Assembly (NCBI GenBank): GCA_025774205.1
Contig: JALGWK010000135.1
Location: 1 to 6,888 of the forward strand
DNA length: 6,888 nucleotides
From: a bacterium
Lineage (GTDB): Bacteria > Blakebacterota > Blakebacteria > Blakebacterales > Blakebacteraceae
Direction of reading: 5' to 3'
Notes under the pieces: generated by a model
The model's database searches: none
What the model was told of the DNA's origin: nothing
What the model saw: the letters and a program-made list of their open reading frames with translations, nothing else
In this document: one piece after another, positions 6,709 through 6,888 of the stretch
How the letters are laid out: each line of letters begins with the position of its first letter
How positions within the stretch are numbered: position 1 is the stretch's first letter
Program-made: the position numbers and the translations under genes

Positions 6709-6888
6709 TCCGAGATCCTGACCGCCATCACGGCCTCGACCCTCACTACAGTCAGTGTTTTCGTGCCGATCCTCTTCGTGCCGGGGATCGCGGGGGTGAT
6801 GTTCAAGGACATGGCCATCACCATCTGCGTGAGCCTGGCGGCCAGTCTCTTCGTGGCCACCACCCTGGTACCCCTGATGGGGAGCCGG

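Larger units (their letters stand above)
5528..6888 (+). pseudogene. RND (HAE1/AcrB-type) efflux permease, two internal deletions, 3' end beyond window
   Basis: This would be the proton-driven inner-membrane engine of the pump. Three frames must be joined. Segment A (5528-5824) gives 99 residues starting MNLPRLAVKR, with the first transmembrane helix (about 12-32), the LLPVELFPDI motif (31-40), SSPEDIESLVTRPIE and a beta-strand ending FAWGT. Segment B (about 5826-6701) resumes at LVVAFDPSMMP, runs through the porter domain (GVALATVSGGQDRQIQV; ENMQMPAGTF), LPEGV, helices 2 and 3, and helix 4 with GMLVDNAIVVLENT, whose Asp matches AcrB Asp407 of the proton relay and is followed by Asn where AcrB has Asp408, then FMEDG. 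Segment C (about 6709-6888) continues SEILTAITASTLTTV and helices 5-6. Compared with AcrB spacing, about 24 residues are missing between A and B and about 9 between B and C. The ATG overlaps the restored adaptor stop. As read, translation ends at 5893 after 121 residues, so no functional permease is made unless the lesions are artefacts. Confidence 0.85.

Noticed and set aside
5982-6863. Long minus-strand open frame of 293 codons with a run of histidines
   Set aside because: It lies opposite the permease, whose plus-strand codons encode conserved RND motifs. The His run is the complement of permease GTG/ATG codons (VMMVVM). It is a GC-rich shadow frame.

Overview
The window is GC-rich (a little above 60% by eye) bacterial DNA. 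It encodes an outer-membrane TolC-type channel and a lipoprotein adaptor, so the host has a Gram-negative, two-membrane envelope. Starts are led by clear GAGG/AGGAG-type ribosome binding sites and genes are tightly packed with 1- to 10-base junctions. I cannot place the organism from sequence alone; an uncultivated Gram-negative lineage known from environmental assembly is a reasonable guess, no more.

Layout. The left third (1-2167) is a minus-strand pair: a glycerate 2-kinase of the MOFRL family, followed with a one-base TGATG overlap by a multi-pass membrane protein of unknown function that runs off the left edge. A 155-base divergent spacer (2168-2322) holds a good sigma70-type promoter facing the kinase and a striking set of GTCA/TGAC half-sites, four of them exactly 10 bases apart. 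To the right (2323-6888, plus strand) is a four-gene efflux operon: a TetR-family regulator, a TolC-family outer-membrane factor, a lipoprotein periplasmic adaptor (membrane fusion protein), and an RND permease of the HAE1 type cut by the right edge. The regulator and TolC genes overlap by GTGA, TolC and adaptor are 10 bases apart, and adaptor and permease overlap by ATGA.

How they work together. The permease, adaptor and TolC protein would form a proton-driven tripartite pump spanning both membranes. The TetR protein, first in the operon, probably represses it and may also act on the divergent kinase promoter, because the half-site array covers that promoter's -35 element. The kinase makes 2-phosphoglycerate from glycerate and has no obvious chemical link to efflux.

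The main oddity is that the pump genes are broken in three places within about 1.3 kb: one missing G near the 3' end of the adaptor gene (5418-5419), an apparent loss of about 71 bases in the permease (near 5825-5834), and a second apparent loss of about 26 bases in the permease (near 6702-6708). Kinase, regulator and TolC genes are intact. This is either recent decay of the pump or a local assembly/sequencing fault, which the sequence alone cannot settle. I see no RNA genes, mobile elements, CRISPR arrays or clear terminators, and no gene-free stretch longer than 155 bases. I do not see an evident undescribed system; the operator-like array and the unknown membrane protein are the best leads.
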